From Actinomadura graeca (lineage in GTDB: Bacteria; Actinomycetota; Actinomycetes; Streptosporangiales; Streptosporangiaceae): a stretch of DNA of 64,000 bases. Under the pieces are notes generated by a model, which was not told where the DNA came from, did no database searches, and saw nothing but the letters and a program-made list of their open reading frames with translations. Shown here in pieces: positions 53,799 through 62,271 of the stretch. The position numbers and the translations under genes were made by a program. Location of the stretch: the NCBI RefSeq assembly GCF_019175365.1, contig NZ_CP059572.1, positions 1,550,001 to 1,614,000 of the forward strand. Direction: 5' to 3'. Within the stretch, counting starts at the first letter, position 1. Each line of letters opens with the position of its first letter.

Positions 53799-54695
53799 TC
53801 ACGTCGCCGTCGGGCGCGGCGAGCCGTCCGCGAGCAGGCCGGACAGGTCCAGCTCGTCGCCGCTGAGATCCGCGAGCCAGTCGTCGCGGACGTACTCGAA
53901 GCCGAGGGTCTCGGTGTCGAGCAGGCCGACGCTCCCGCGCATCACTCTCTGCTCGGGGTTGTCGCGCACGGGGTCCCATCTGCTGACCTTGGGCTCCACC
54001 AGCTGGCCGAGCGCGTAGGAGAGGGTCCTGCCGTAGCGGCGCGGGCCGTTCTCGTGGTGGTAGTGGCCGCCGACGTGCAGGGAGGGCTGGAGCCGCTCGA
54101 TGAGGACCGACAGCTTCGCCGATCCCTGGACATTCCCGTTCCGGTCGTTCGACATCCCGTACGGCCCCTCGTGGGTGACCAGGACGTCGACGCTTCCTGG
54201 CTCGGCGGCCATCAGGGCGCCGTAGGCGCCGGGATCGAAGTCCATGTGGCCGGGCAGCTCGATCATCCCGAGGAACGCCGTGCGCAGGCCGCCCACGTCG
54301 GCCACGTGCCCGCACGCGACGTGGTGGTAGGCGCTGAGCGGGTCCACCGGCGTCACGGCGGCGCCGCTCGTCTCGTGCAGCCAGGCGAGCCAGTCGTGGT
54401 CCTCGTGGTTGCCGCTGAGGAACAGGACGGGCGGCACCTCGTCCAGCGCGCGCCGCACGCTCTCGGCGACCCGCGGGTCCCCGTCCAGGAGCCGGAAGAA
54501 GTCGCCCTGCGCGGGATGCTCCGCGCCGTACCGGCGGCTTGAGTCGTCCCACCGTCCGGGCGACGGGTACGCCCCCAGGTCGCCCACCTGGACGACGGCG
54601 TCGAGCTGGATCCGCCTGTGCCGCTGGAGCAGCACCACCGCGCCCAGCGCGTGCACGACGCACCCGTGGACGTCACCGACGAACGCGACCTTCAT
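53799..54695 (-). CDS. Calcineurin-like metallophosphoesterase
   Basis: A 298-aa cytosolic dinuclear-metal phosphoesterase. All five family motifs are present: FVGDVHG (6-12), QVGDLGAYPS (~41), LSGNHEDHDW (~93), LVTHEGPYG (~173) and VGGHYHHENG (~209). The substrate (phosphoprotein, nucleotide or lipid phosphate) cannot be told. It lies 48 bp downstream of the galactokinase-like gene in the same direction and could be the last gene of the polyketide operon, or independent. Confidence 0.9.
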   Translation of the reverse strand: MKVAFVGDVHGCVVHALGAVVLLQRHRRIQLDAVVQVGDLGAYPSPGRWDDSSRRYGAEHPAQGDFFRLLDGDPRVAESVRRALDEVPPVLFLSGNHEDHDWLAWLHETSGAAVTPVDPLSAYHHVACGHVADVGGLRTAFLGMIELPGHMDFDPGAYGALMAAEPGSVDVLVTHEGPYGMSNDRNGNVQGSAKLSVLIERLQPSLHVGGHYHHENGPRRYGRTLSYALGQLVEPKVSRWDPVRDNPEQRVMRGSVGLLDTETLGFEYVRDDWLADLSGDELDLSGLLADGSPRPTAT

Positions 54696-54743
54696 GCCAC
54701 ATGACGTTACTGCGCCCTGCCGGTCCGTTGTGATCGTCGGGGT

Positions 54744-55613
54744 TCAGGAGGCAGTCAGGTAGCGGGGTGGACGTGGCAGATGGCGGGCGAGCCCCGCCGT
54801 GACCTCGGCGCGGATGCGAGGAATGGCAGAAGCGGGCGCCAGTGCGACGACGCAGGCGCCGAGCGACCGGGCCCCCAGCGCGCCCGCGGCGAGGGCGGTC
54901 TTCACGACCAGGTCGGGGACCCGGTCGCCGTGGGGATGGGCCTCGGTGAGCAGCGGGCCCAGGCCGGGCGGGCGGGCCGCCCGCAGTGTCGCGGCCGCGT
55001 GCTCCGGCGCGATCGCCCCGGGCAGGGGGACGGGCGGCATGGCCAGGGCCGCGATCAGGAGCCGGAGGCCGTGGGCGGCCAGGTTCCAGGGCAGGTGCTC
55101 GCTGCCGCCCGGCGCCGTCAGAAGGGCGTGGGCCGGACGGGGCGCGGCGCACAGCGGGCGGGGCGCGCCCGGTTCCGCGGGCGGCCCGTGCAGGGCCCGC
55201 AGAACCCGCGCGGTCGCCTCGGCCGTCTCGGCGCCGGTGAGGAGGCCCAGCTTCTCGGGGATCTCCCGGCGCACGAGCAGCCGGGTGCCGGGGACGGGGT
55301 CGGAGTACGCCTCCAGGACGGCGACCGGCTCCCGCGCCCAGGGCGGTGCCTCGGTGAGGGTCGCGGTGCGGTAGTGGTTCATCGAGAAGAGCGTCACCGA
55401 CCCGTCTCCGGTGCGGCCGGCCGCGGCGACCGCGCCCCACGGCAGGGGCACCGCCAGGCCGTCCAGGAGGGGCAGGCGCGCGGGGACGTGCCTGACGGCC
55501 GCCGGGGCGCCGCCGAACACCCGCTCGAAGGTGTAGGCCGCGATCCGCACGACCGGGTCCGCGGCGGGGCCGATCCCGTCCTCCCGCCCGGTGTCGCGGG
55601 GCACGCGGGTCAT
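54744..55613 (-). CDS. Degenerate galactokinase-like (GHMP-fold) protein
   Basis: A 289-aa protein that aligns by eye along galactokinase: FERVFGGAPAAVRHVPARLP (N-lobe start), LVRREIPEKLGLLTGAETAE where GalK has its ATP loop, and VVKTALAAGALGARSLGACV at the C-terminal GHMP domain. The galactose-binding NLIGEHTDYN segment is missing, the Ser-rich P-x-x-x-G-L-S-S-S-A loop reads PEKLGLLTGAE, and the GGGFGG element is lost. It is shorter than GalK (~380 aa). It is thus probably a non-kinase, perhaps an accessory of the adjacent glycosyltransferase. Its ATG overlaps that gene's stop. Confidence 0.72.
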   Translation of the reverse strand: MTRVPRDTGREDGIGPAADPVVRIAAYTFERVFGGAPAAVRHVPARLPLLDGLAVPLPWGAVAAAGRTGDGSVTLFSMNHYRTATLTEAPPWAREPVAVLEAYSDPVPGTRLLVRREIPEKLGLLTGAETAEATARVLRALHGPPAEPGAPRPLCAAPRPAHALLTAPGGSEHLPWNLAAHGLRLLIAALAMPPVPLPGAIAPEHAAATLRAARPPGLGPLLTEAHPHGDRVPDLVVKTALAAGALGARSLGACVVALAPASAIPRIRAEVTAGLARHLPRPPRYLTAS

Positions 55614-56854
55614 GTCAGTTTCTCCAGCCTGTCCGCGGCCTCGGCGGCGCCCCCGGCGGCGGCGAAGGAGTCGCGGACGCGGCGCGCGGCGGCGCGGTGG
55701 GGGCCGTCGGCGAGGACGGTGGTGAGCGCCGCGGCCAGCTCCTCCGCGCGGACGCGGGAGAACCGGACGGCGATCCCCGCCCCGGCCGCCTCCACCTGGC
55801 GGGCGACGATCGGCTGGTCGTCCCGGATCGGCGCGACGACCAGGGGAAGACCGTTCGCGAGGGTCTCGCAGACGGTGGTGTGGCCGCCGTGGCAGACGAC
55901 GGCGGACAGCCGCGGGAGGAGGTCGAGCTGCGGGACGTGGTGGCGCACCAGCACGTTCGGCGGCGGGTCGCCGAGACCGGCCCGGGCGGCGAGGGCGGGA
56001 GGCGCCACGAGGATCGCCTGGACGTCCATGCCGCGGACGGCGTCGGCGGCGACCCGGTAGAAGCGCTCGCCGGACGGGCCGTTGAGCGTGCCCAGGGTCA
56101 CCAGGACGGCGGGGCGCCCGTCGAGCCACTCCCAGGGGAAGGTGCTCCCGGCGGGACGGCCGAGGGCCGGGCCGACGAACGCGTAGTGCTCAGGGAACTC
56201 CGAGACGTCGCCCATGAGGGCGGCGGTGGTGAACACCAGGACGAGGTGGTCGGAGAAGCGCAGGTCCAGTGCGTCCTCGATGCCGTGGGCGCGCTGGAAG
56301 CCGTCGATCCGGTCGCGCACCCACCGCTCGACCTTGGGCGTCCCGGCGAGCGGGCGGGCGACCTCGGTGCACGCCGCCACCGAGCTCGCCCACGGGATCT
56401 CGCGGAGCCGGGCCGCGACGGGGCCGGCGAGGGTGATCTGGTCGCAGACGACGGCGTCCGGGCGGAAGCGGTCCACCGCGGTGAGGACGCCGGGCATCAT
56501 CGCGTGCCCGAGCGGGACGGCGAACTCCTCCCACAGGAACCGGACGGTGGCGTGGCCGCGCAGCCCCAGCCAGGCGTCCTGGAGCGCGGGCAGGCGCGCC
56601 GCGAAGTCCCGGTCGAGCGTGCCGTGGATCCGCGAGCCAGAGGGCAGGAGCGGTTCGAGGGCGGCGCGGTGCCCGGCCCAGGCGACCTTGTGGCCGCGTT
56701 CCGCCAGCTCGGCCGCCACCGCGACGTTCGGGTTGACGTGGCCGGTGAGCGGCGGGACCACGAACAGGAACCGGCGTTTCGGCCTGCTCACGCGCCGCAC
56801 GCTCGTGTCGTCGAGCATGGACGGGACGTGGACTCGGACGCGGCGGGTGCTCAT
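55610..56854 (-). CDS. MGT/UGT-family glycosyltransferase (GT1)
   Basis: A 414-aa GT-B enzyme. The acceptor-side N-domain starts RRFLFVVPPLTGHVNPNVAV with the catalytic His in GHVNP (~residue 39). The nucleotide-sugar-binding C-domain contains VLVTLGTLNG and the family signature region VVCHGGHTTVCETLANGLPL followed by DDQP. Such enzymes glycosylate macrolides, lipids and other natural products. It overlaps both neighbours by four bases in the biosynthetic operon, so it probably decorates the polyketide or lipid product. Confidence 0.92.
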   Translation of the reverse strand: MSTRRVRVHVPSMLDDTSVRRVSRPKRRFLFVVPPLTGHVNPNVAVAAELAERGHKVAWAGHRAALEPLLPSGSRIHGTLDRDFAARLPALQDAWLGLRGHATVRFLWEEFAVPLGHAMMPGVLTAVDRFRPDAVVCDQITLAGPVAARLREIPWASSVAACTEVARPLAGTPKVERWVRDRIDGFQRAHGIEDALDLRFSDHLVLVFTTAALMGDVSEFPEHYAFVGPALGRPAGSTFPWEWLDGRPAVLVTLGTLNGPSGERFYRVAADAVRGMDVQAILVAPPALAARAGLGDPPPNVLVRHHVPQLDLLPRLSAVVCHGGHTTVCETLANGLPLVVAPIRDDQPIVARQVEAAGAGIAVRFSRVRAEELAAALTTVLADGPHRAAARRVRDSFAAAGGAAEAADRLEKLT

Positions 56855-57696
56855 ACCGCACCTCCCATGGCTCGCGCTCCTTCGGTGACGGGCGCGCCGG
56901 CGTGCGCGTGGCGGGCGAGCCAGGGTGACAGGACCTCCAGGAGCCCGGCCGTGCCCTCCCGCAGGACGGTGTGGGCGTGGCCCTCCATGACGTGCAGCGT
57001 GCAGCGGGGGACGGCCCGCGCCAGCAGCCGGCCGGCGTCGAGCAGCTCCGAGTGCCGTCCGTAGACGGCGAGCACCGGGCAGGCGACGGCGGCGAGGTCG
57101 GCGGGCCGGACGGGCGCCGCCCCGGCGATGTCGGCGACGAGGCTCGTCCCGTTGACGAGCGCGTCGTCGCCCGCGGCGGTCCTGCTCTCGCGCCGCCAGC
57201 CGAAGTCCAGCAGCCGCTCGGGCAGGCGGTCGTGGTCCAGCGCGAGCGCGTACAACTCCAGGGTGTTCAGGATGTCCTCCGTCCACCCGGGACGCTCGGA
57301 CGGGCCGTCCCCCTCGATCATCACGAGCCCGGCGACGCGGGAGGGGTGCGCGAGGGTCGCCTTGAGCGCCGTGACGCCGCCCCAGCTGTGCGCGACCAGC
57401 ACGACGGGCGCGCGGCGGCCGAGCGCGTCGAGGACGGCGAAGAGGTCCGCGACCGCGTCCCCGGGCCCGTAGCCGGTGGGCGGCCGCTCGGAACGCCCGT
57501 GCCCCCGCTGGTCGTACAGGACGCAGCGCGCCCCGCCGGCCGCGACCGGCCCGGCGATCGTGTAGTAGAAGCTCGACAGGTTGTCCATGACGAGCCCGTG
57601 GACGAACACGACCACGGGCGGGTCCGGGCAGTGCGGGGCGTCGGGCTCCATGAGCTGCACGTGGAAGCGGACCCCGCGCGCGGTCACCTCAGGCAC
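56851..57696 (-). CDS. Alpha/beta hydrolase (possible chain-releasing or editing esterase)
   Basis: A 281-aa alpha/beta-fold protein: VVVFVHGLVMDN as oxyanion region (~29), the nucleophile Ser in LVAHSWGGVTAL (~100), and the catalytic His in VMEGHAHTVLREG (~243). GTG 57696 overlaps the ACP stop by eight bases. Position directly after a stand-alone ACP suggests release of the acyl chain or removal of stalled chains. It could instead hydrolyse a tailoring ester. Confidence 0.87.
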   Translation of the reverse strand: MPEVTARGVRFHVQLMEPDAPHCPDPPVVVFVHGLVMDNLSSFYYTIAGPVAAGGARCVLYDQRGHGRSERPPTGYGPGDAVADLFAVLDALGRRAPVVLVAHSWGGVTALKATLAHPSRVAGLVMIEGDGPSERPGWTEDILNTLELYALALDHDRLPERLLDFGWRRESRTAAGDDALVNGTSLVADIAGAAPVRPADLAAVACPVLAVYGRHSELLDAGRLLARAVPRCTLHVMEGHAHTVLREGTAGLLEVLSPWLARHAHAGAPVTEGARAMGGAV

Positions 57697-57970
57697 GGGC
57701 GCCGCCCCGCGGTGACGCCTCGATGTGGGAGACCACGTCGCCGACCGTGAGGTCGATGAGCTGGTCCAGCCCCATCCCGGCCAGGAACGCGGGGAAGTCC
57801 ACCTCCGCGTAGTGCCCGCTGAGCTTCTCGAAGAGCGCGACGAACTCGATGCTCTCCAGAGCCAGTTCCCCGCTGAGCGAGGTGTCCGCGCCGATCTCCG
57901 CGTCCAGCAGGAGGTCCTCCCCCACCACGTCGGTCAGGATCCGCACGAACTCCTCCATGACCTGGGTCAT
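57689..57970 (-). CDS. Stand-alone acyl carrier protein
   Basis: A 93-aa acidic four-helix carrier protein. The phosphopantetheine serine is in GELALESIEFVALFEKL (~residue 39), the usual D-S being E-S here. ATG 57970 overlaps the synthase stop (ATGA). It presumably carries the chain made or modified by the megasynthase and hands it to the downstream enzymes. The phosphopantetheinyl transferase domain needed to activate it is encoded in the preceding gene. Confidence 0.88.
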   Translation of the reverse strand: MTQVMEEFVRILTDVVGEDLLLDAEIGADTSLSGELALESIEFVALFEKLSGHYAEVDFPAFLAGMGLDQLIDLTVGDVVSHIEASPRGGARA

Positions 57971-60900
57971 GCTCTGCTCTCCTCCATGTCGGTGCCGCCC
58001 GACGCGGCGGTCCAGGCGACGACGTGGCCGTCCAGGTCGCGCGTCAGCACGGTGATGACGGTCCCGTTGCCGGCGATCAGCAGCCGGTCGGGCTCGGCCG
58101 CGGTCACGACCAGCTCGGGACGGTCCGGGTTCACGGGCATGGACTGCAGCACGGCCTGCTTCGCCGCGCGGACCTGCCCGTTCGCGTCGTCCAGGGCGAG
58201 CCCGATGCCCGCGGGCTCGCGCCCGGACCGGACGATCGCGACGCCCAGCTCGGCGTCGCAGGCGACCGACAGGGCCAGCGGCACCTCGAAGGGGCCGGTC
58301 ACGACGGGCCTGCGCGCCCTGTCGTCCAGGACGGTCAGCTCCGCCGGGAACAGGGGCCCGTGCCCGGCGCGCCACAGGTGGTCCCGGACGGCGTCCTTGG
58401 CGGCGATCCGGCCGAGCAGCCACGCGCCCTGCGCGAACGACGGGAGCGCTTCGTACTCGGCGCGTTCGGCGGCGCACAGGTACTGGCGCATCAGCAGGTC
58501 GCGGGACGCGGCGCCGTCCCAGCGTCTGCGGGCCAGGCACCAGCCGCCGTCCTGCGGCTCGCCCGTTCCCGACAGCTCCGGCGTGAACCGCATCCGCCAG
58601 ACGGCCTCGTCGGTGTAGAAGCGGTGCGTCGTCCATCCTTCGATGCGTCCCCAGAGGGTCCCGTCAGGCCGGACCATCTCGGCGTTGCAGCGCATCGTGG
58701 TCTCGGTGAGGGACTGGTTCCACACGGTCGTCTCCAGGCGTTCCCCCGCGGGTGGCAGCGGCCCGTACAGCGAGAGCCGGTCGATGCCCACCGGGAACAC
58801 GATGTGGTTGCTCTCGCCGTAGACCTGCATCCAGTGCCCGCACAGCTGCCCGGCGCTGTCCACGAGCGCGCCCGGCGTGGGCAGCGAGGTCAGGGCGCCG
58901 CGCACGCCGTCCTCCGCGAGCGCGATGATCTCGGTGACGCCGCGGAACAGCGGGCCGTGGAACATCCAGCGCTCCTCGTACAGCCGGTCCGCGGTGACGA
59001 CGGGCGGCCCCTCGCCGGTCAGCGGCGTGCGGTCGGGCGGCGGGGGCTCCGGGTGCTCGCCGTCCAGCAGGACCGTGCCCTCGGCGTGGCCGGGGATGAC
59101 GACCTTCACCCTGGGCGGCGCGGCGCCCTCGACGACGGAGGCGTGGATCTCGGCGCGGGTCGGCGGCGCCGCGACGATCCACCGGACGGCGCGCACGTCG
59201 GCGAAGCCCACCACCCGCGCGTCGGGCAGCAGCTCGCGGGCGGCGCCGGCCATCACCTCCAGCAGCGTCGTCAGCGGGACGACGGGGAACCGGTCCGACA
59301 TGTCCGGCCAGCCGGCGGGCTGCGGGATCACGCAGTGGTCGGCGAGGTAGGGCATCGACTCCAGCGAGAACACCCGGGAGACGACCAGCCCGGCCGCCGC
59401 GGGCGCGGCGTCCCCGGCTGCTGCGTCCCCGGCCGCGGGGACGCCCTCGGCAGGGACGTGCGCGCCGCCGCTTCCGAGCGCCTCCAGGACGGTCTGTGCC
59501 CCGGACGCGGCGTCGTCGAGCAGCGCCTCCAGCTCCGCCAGAACCGGGTCGTCCGCGGGCAGCCGCGGGACGCCGGTGCCCTCGGCGGGGCCGGCGGCGA
59601 GGGTGAGCGGCGGGACGGCGCCGTCCAGCCGCACGAGCGGCGTCCCGAGGTCGAGCGGGATGCCCGGCGCGGGCTCCGGCGGCGCGGGCGAGGCCCCGTA
59701 CCCCTCGGCCCACAGCGCGGCCACGACGCGGCGCAGCTGCGCCATCCCGTCCCGCTTCGGCACGTTCACGGCGATCGCCAGATGCTCGCGCTCCCCGAGC
59801 CGGTCGCCGACGAAGCCGGTGAGGCTGCCGGGGCCGACCTGCACGAAGGCCCGCACGTGCGCCGTCCCGTACAGCTCCTCGATCAGCTCGCTGAACCGGA
59901 CCGGCTCGACGAGATGCCGCAGGACCAGCTCGCGGACCTCCCCGGGGGACGCGGGGAACGGCGCGACCGTCGTCGCCGACCACAGCGGGACGCGGGCCTC
60001 ACGGAGCGGCAGCACCTCGAAGGAGCTCCGCACCTGCCCGGCGAACGCCGCGGCCGCGGGGGTGTGGAAGCCCGACCGGAACGGGAGCTCCCCGCCGAGC
60101 ACGCCCTCGGCGGCGAGACGGCCGAGGATCTCGCGCACGTCCTCCGGCGGGCCGCACACCACCGACTGGTGCGGGCAGTTGTCGTGGCTGACGTGGACGC
60201 CGGGGCGCCCGCCGACGGCCTCGTGGGCACGGCCCGCGCCGCAGCCGAGGGCCGCGTACACGACGTCCGGGACGTCCACGGCGTCGCCGTCGAGGGCCCT
60301 GATGAACGCCTCCGTCGCGTCCCCGTCGTACACGCCGGCGACGGTCATCGCGGTCCACTCGCCGAGGCTGTGCCCGGCCACCACGTCCGGCTCGACGCCC
60401 AGCTCGGCGAGCGCGGCGGCCAGCAGCCGCCCGACGGCCATCACATCGGCGGCGTGACCCGGCAGGTCGGTGCGCCCGGACGGCACGAACCCCGGCAGGT
60501 CGAAATGTTCTGCGACGTCGTCCACACGTGGGTCGAAGGCGGGTTCGAAGCCGGGGAACAGGAACGCCAGCCGGCCGCCGCCGGCCAGCAGCGGACGCGG
60601 CGCGAACCACACGTCGCTCCGGCCGCGCCAGGCCGTGCCGCGCTGCACGACGGCCCGCGCGAGGTCCAGCCGGCGCGCGGTCGGGCCGACGATCGCCAGG
60701 CGGCACGGCAGGTCCGGGACGTCGTCGCAGACCCGCGCGAGGAGTTCCTCGTCGGGGGCCGCGAGCAGGTCCGACAGCTCCCCGCCCGTGCGGGCGGCCA
60801 GCCGCAGCACGCCCTCCTCGGAGGCGGGCGGGCGCAGCCGCCGGGCCCGCCGTGCCCGCGTGGCGGGCGGCTCCTCCAGGATCACGTGTGCGTTGGCGCC

Positions 60901-62271
60901 GCCGAACCCGAAGGCGTTCACGACGGCCCTGCGCGGCGTCCCCGGCGCGGGCTCCCACTCCGCCGCCTCCCGGACGGGACGCAGCCGCCCGCCCTCCAGC
61001 GCCGGGTGCGGGTCGTCCACGTGCAGGGTCGGCGGGAGGACGCCGTCGCGCAGCGCGAACGCGGCCTTGATCAGCCCGGCGATCCCGGCGGCGGGCATCG
61101 CGTGCCCGATCATCGACTTGACCGTGCCGAGCCCGACCGGCGGGCCGCCGGTGCCGAGGACGCGGCGCAGCGTCGCCAGCTCCGCCTCGTCGCCCGCCGG
61201 GGTCGCGGTGCCGTGCGCCTCGACCAGGCCCACCGCCCCCGGCGCCGCGGGGTCCAGGCCCGCGTCCCGCCAGGCGCGCTCCACCGCGAGGACCTGCCCG
61301 TCCACCAGCGGGCTCATGATCCCGGCGGCGCGGCCGTCGCTGGAGGACCCGGCGCCGAGCACCACCGCGTGGATCCGGTCCCCGGACCGCAGCGCGTCCG
61401 ACAGCCGCTTGAGCAGCACGACGCCCGTGCCCTCCGCCAGGAGCGTCCCGTCGGCCGCGCGGTCGAACGGGCGGATCGTCTCGCTGGGGCTCAGCGCCCG
61501 CAGCTGGCTGAACACGCTCCACACCGTCGCGTGGTGGGCGTGGTGGACGGCCCCCGCCAGCATCGCGTCGGCCTGCCCGCTCCGCAGCGCCCGCACCGCG
61601 TGCTCGACCGCCAGCAGCGACGACGCGCACGCCGCGTCCAGCGTGTACGCGGGGCCGCGCAGGTCGAAGCGGTTGGCGATCCGGGACGCGGCGAAGCTCG
61701 GGACGAGGCCGACCGAGGCGTCCGGGCCGTCCGGGCCGAGGCGCTCGCAGAACGCGCGGCGGATCTCCTCCAGCCGGTCGCGGCCGAGGCCGGGGAGCAG
61801 TTCCGACAGCACCCCCGCGAGCTGGTGGGACGTCCGGACCCGCTGGTCGAACCGCGCGACGCCCGGCGTGATGTAGCCGCCGCGGCCGATCACCACGCCG
61901 ATCCTCGACCGGTCGGGCAGCCGCTCCTCGCCGCCCGCGTCCGCGATGGCCTCGCCCGCCGTCCGCAGCGCGAGGAGCTGGTCGGGCTCCATCCCCGGCA
62001 CCGACGCGGGCATGATGCCGAACCCGGCGGGGTCGAACGTGGCCAGCCCGTCGACGAAGCCGCCGCGCCGGCAGTAGAACCGGTCGCTCTCCGGTGCCCG
62101 CCCGTACGCGCCGGGGTCGTAGTAGGTCGCGGGGTCCCACCGCCCCGCGGGGACGTCGGTGATCGCGTCGAACCCGTCCAGGACGTTGCGCCACAGCTCG
62201 GCCGCGGACCCGGCACCGGGGAACACCGCGCCCGCGCCGACGATCGCGATCGGCTCGGCGGCGTCGGTCAC
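57967..62271 (-). CDS. Iterative-type megasynthase: KS-AT-DH-phosphopantetheinyl transferase
   Basis: A 1434-aa polyketide/fatty-acid synthase. Ketosynthase (~8-465): PIAIVGAGAVFPGAGSAAEL, active-site Cys in LDAACASSLLAVE, VEAHGTATPAGD, and the GTVKSMIGHAMPAAG histidine. Acyltransferase (~550-840): GHSLGEW with the catalytic Ser and FRSGFHTP. After an Ala/Pro linker comes a double-hotdog dehydratase (~960-1240) starting at SMPYLADHCVIPQ. A 4'-phosphopantetheinyl-transferase-like end (~1250-1420) has LGRIAAKDAVRDHLW. No internal ACP or KR is present; both lie in the overlapping upstream gene. The layout looks like a split PUFA/enediyne-type synthase. GTG 62271 is set by the four-base overlap. 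Confidence 0.9.
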   Translation of the reverse strand: MTDAAEPIAIVGAGAVFPGAGSAAELWRNVLDGFDAITDVPAGRWDPATYYDPGAYGRAPESDRFYCRRGGFVDGLATFDPAGFGIMPASVPGMEPDQLLALRTAGEAIADAGGEERLPDRSRIGVVIGRGGYITPGVARFDQRVRTSHQLAGVLSELLPGLGRDRLEEIRRAFCERLGPDGPDASVGLVPSFAASRIANRFDLRGPAYTLDAACASSLLAVEHAVRALRSGQADAMLAGAVHHAHHATVWSVFSQLRALSPSETIRPFDRAADGTLLAEGTGVVLLKRLSDALRSGDRIHAVVLGAGSSSDGRAAGIMSPLVDGQVLAVERAWRDAGLDPAAPGAVGLVEAHGTATPAGDEAELATLRRVLGTGGPPVGLGTVKSMIGHAMPAAGIAGLIKAAFALRDGVLPPTLHVDDPHPALEGGRLRPVREAAEWEPAPGTPRRAVVNAFGFGGANAHVILEEPPATRARRARRLRPPASEEGVLRLAARTGGELSDLLAAPDEELLARVCDDVPDLPCRLAIVGPTARRLDLARAVVQRGTAWRGRSDVWFAPRPLLAGGGRLAFLFPGFEPAFDPRVDDVAEHFDLPGFVPSGRTDLPGHAADVMAVGRLLAAALAELGVEPDVVAGHSLGEWTAMTVAGVYDGDATEAFIRALDGDAVDVPDVVYAALGCGAGRAHEAVGGRPGVHVSHDNCPHQSVVCGPPEDVREILGRLAAEGVLGGELPFRSGFHTPAAAAFAGQVRSSFEVLPLREARVPLWSATTVAPFPASPGEVRELVLRHLVEPVRFSELIEELYGTAHVRAFVQVGPGSLTGFVGDRLGEREHLAIAVNVPKRDGMAQLRRVVAALWAEGYGASPAPPEPAPGIPLDLGTPLVRLDGAVPPLTLAAGPAEGTGVPRLPADDPVLAELEALLDDAASGAQTVLEALGSGGAHVPAEGVPAAGDAAAGDAAPAAAGLVVSRVFSLESMPYLADHCVIPQPAGWPDMSDRFPVVPLTTLLEVMAGAARELLPDARVVGFADVRAVRWIVAAPPTRAEIHASVVEGAAPPRVKVVIPGHAEGTVLLDGEHPEPPPPDRTPLTGEGPPVVTADRLYEERWMFHGPLFRGVTEIIALAEDGVRGALTSLPTPGALVDSAGQLCGHWMQVYGESNHIVFPVGIDRLSLYGPLPPAGERLETTVWNQSLTETTMRCNAEMVRPDGTLWGRIEGWTTHRFYTDEAVWRMRFTPELSGTGEPQDGGWCLARRRWDGAASRDLLMRQYLCAAERAEYEALPSFAQGAWLLGRIAAKDAVRDHLWRAGHGPLFPAELTVLDDRARRPVVTGPFEVPLALSVACDAELGVAIVRSGREPAGIGLALDDANGQVRAAKQAVLQSMPVNPDRPELVVTAAEPDRLLIAGNGTVITVLTRDLDGHVVAWTAASGGTDMEESRA

